NCBI RefSeq assembly: GCF_002050515.1
Contig: NZ_LTAY01000059.1
Coordinates: 62,001 to 126,000 of the forward strand
DNA length: 64,000 nucleotides
Direction: 5' to 3'
From: Clostridium thermobutyricum DSM 4928
Lineage (GTDB): Bacteria; Bacillota; Clostridia; Clostridiales; Clostridiaceae
Shown here: in pieces, positions 63,181 to 64,000 of the stretch
Layout of the letters: each line of letters begins with the position of its first letter
How positions within the stretch are numbered: position 1 is the stretch's first letter
Made by a program: the position numbers and the translations under genes
The notes under the pieces: model-generated
Told to the model about the DNA's origin: nothing
The model's database searches: none
Seen by the model: the letters and a program-made list of their open reading frames with translations, nothing else

Positions 63181-64000
63181 ATGAGAATTGTAATAGGAAA
63201 TGCTTGGCCATATACAAATGGAAAACTTCACTTAGGAAGAATAGTAGTTCTTTTACCTGGAGATATAATTGCTAGATATCATAGGAAAAAAGGAGATAAA
63301 GTAATATTTGTATCTGGAAGTGATACTCATGGTAATTTAGTATTAGAGAAAGCACATGAAGAAGGTTTAGAACCTTTAGAGATAATTGATAAATATCATA
63401 AGGAATTTAAAAAGTGTTTTAATAGTTTAGATTTTTCATTTGATTTATTTTCAAATACTGATAGTAAAAATCATAAAGAGTGGGTAAAAGATAAAATATT
63501 AGAACTATATAATAAAGGATATATTTATGAAGATTGTACTGATAATGATAGGAATTTAATGTTCAGGCTATCAAGTTTAAATGATGAAGTTGAGAGTATT
63601 TTTAAAAATGGTGAGTATTGGAGAGAAAATGCAAAAAAAATCACAGAAAAATATATTAGCGAAGGACTTAGGGATAAGGCAGTAACAAAAGATATAAAAT
63701 TTGGAGTTGATGTTCCTTTAGATGGATATGAAGACAAAAAAATATTTGTTTGGATTGAAGCATTAATGGGATATCTTACAGCAACACAAGAATGTATAGA
63801 TGGTAAAGAAGAGACATTAGAAGATTATTTTAATAGTGAAGATAGTAGAGTTTATTTAGTACATGGCAAGGATAATATTCCTTTCCACTCTATAATATTT
63901 ACTGGGATATTATCTGCACTTGGATATAAAAATGTTAAATTAAGAATATTTTCAAGTAATCATTTAAAGTTAGAAGGAAAGAACTTTTCAACAATAAAGA
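63181..64000 (+). CDS. Divergent MetRS-like protein (class I tRNA ligase family, 3' end beyond the window)
   Basis: The 273 visible codons run off the right edge. The N-terminus RIVIGNAWPYTNGKLHLGRI has the HIGH-type motif HLGR, and FVSGSDTHGN resembles CGTDEHG of MetRS. FVWIEALMGYLTATQ corresponds to VWIDALSNY. Unlike metG, the zinc-knuckle insert is absent: between GYIYEDCTDN and FGVDVPL there is no CxxC. The KMSKS position reads LKLEGKNFSTIK, losing the catalytic second lysine. GAAAGG precedes the ATG. It resembles archaeal/E. coli-type MetRS more than metG, so it is unlikely to be a recent duplicate. Function is unknown; full tRNA charging is doubtful. Confidence 0.85.
   Translation, partial: MRIVIGNAWPYTNGKLHLGRIVVLLPGDIIARYHRKKGDKVIFVSGSDTHGNLVLEKAHEEGLEPLEIIDKYHKEFKKCFNSLDFSFDLFSNTDSKNHKEWVKDKILELYNKGYIYEDCTDNDRNLMFRLSSLNDEVESIFKNGEYWRENAKKITEKYISEGLRDKAVTKDIKFGVDVPLDGYEDKKIFVWIEALMGYLTATQECIDGKEETLEDYFNSEDSRVYLVHGKDNIPFHSIIFTGILSALGYKNVKLRIFSSNHLKLEGKNFSTIK

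Overview
The window is low-GC, gene-dense DNA from a spore-forming Firmicute, most likely Clostridium sensu stricto (cluster I, near the C. perfringens group). The evidence is the AT-rich codon use, strong GGAGG-type ribosome binding sites, spore genes (Csp germination proteases, SleC, SpmA/SpmB), CcpA, rubrerythrin, and RNA leaders typical of Firmicutes (PyrR attenuator, two T-boxes, cobalamin and lysine riboswitches). No insertion sequence, prophage, CRISPR array or rRNA was seen. Identifications rest on reading motifs, not on database searches.

Layout. 1-7.1 kb: end of a NatAB-like exporter (minus), then carAB behind a PyrR-type attenuator, a small gene under two LexA-like boxes, and an HD-GYP gene broken by an in-frame stop. 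7.2-14.5 kb: a long glutamine synthetase, murI, a STAS-like protein, a cyclophilin/DUF3783/XRE-regulator cluster and a LTA-synthase-like sulfatase. 14.7-17 kb: a MarR/MFS/thioredoxin unit with two clear MarR-type operators. 17.1-20.2 kb: a cobalamin-riboswitch btuFCD operon. 20.3-25.6 kb: a FtsX-type ABC exporter with its two-component system. 25.7-28.1 kb: PhnA-like protein, GNAT, RNA methylase and initiator tRNA.

28.2-33 kb: the germination locus, one polypeptide carrying two Csp subtilase modules followed directly by sleC. The logic, known from other clostridia, is that Csp proteases activate pro-SleC, which then degrades the spore cortex. 33-41.5 kb: housekeeping and redox genes (YkvI, lipoprotein, YtqA radical SAM, ComB, rubrerythrin, RlmI-like methylase, an orphan GltD-like flavoprotein, a BFD-like Fe-S protein). 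41.6-45.2 kb: T-box-controlled ileS of the long IleRS2-like kind. 45.3-51.7 kb: ccpA, a MATE pump, a YtrA-like GntR/ABC/lipoprotein operon and a sulfite-reductase-like protein. 52-55.6 kb: spmAB and another ABC exporter.

55.7-64 kb: ACT-domain protein, Xaa-Pro aminopeptidase, an NhaC-family carrier behind a lysine riboswitch (so probably a lysine transporter), Hsp20, an FUSC-like protein, and T-box-controlled metG. Immediately after metG and its terminator lies a second, divergent MetRS-like gene that lacks the zinc knuckles and has a degenerate KMSKS loop; it runs off the window edge. The observations most worth following are that MetRS paralogue, the two-module Csp with a probable non-canonical start codon, the SOS-type small gene and the interrupted HD-GYP gene.
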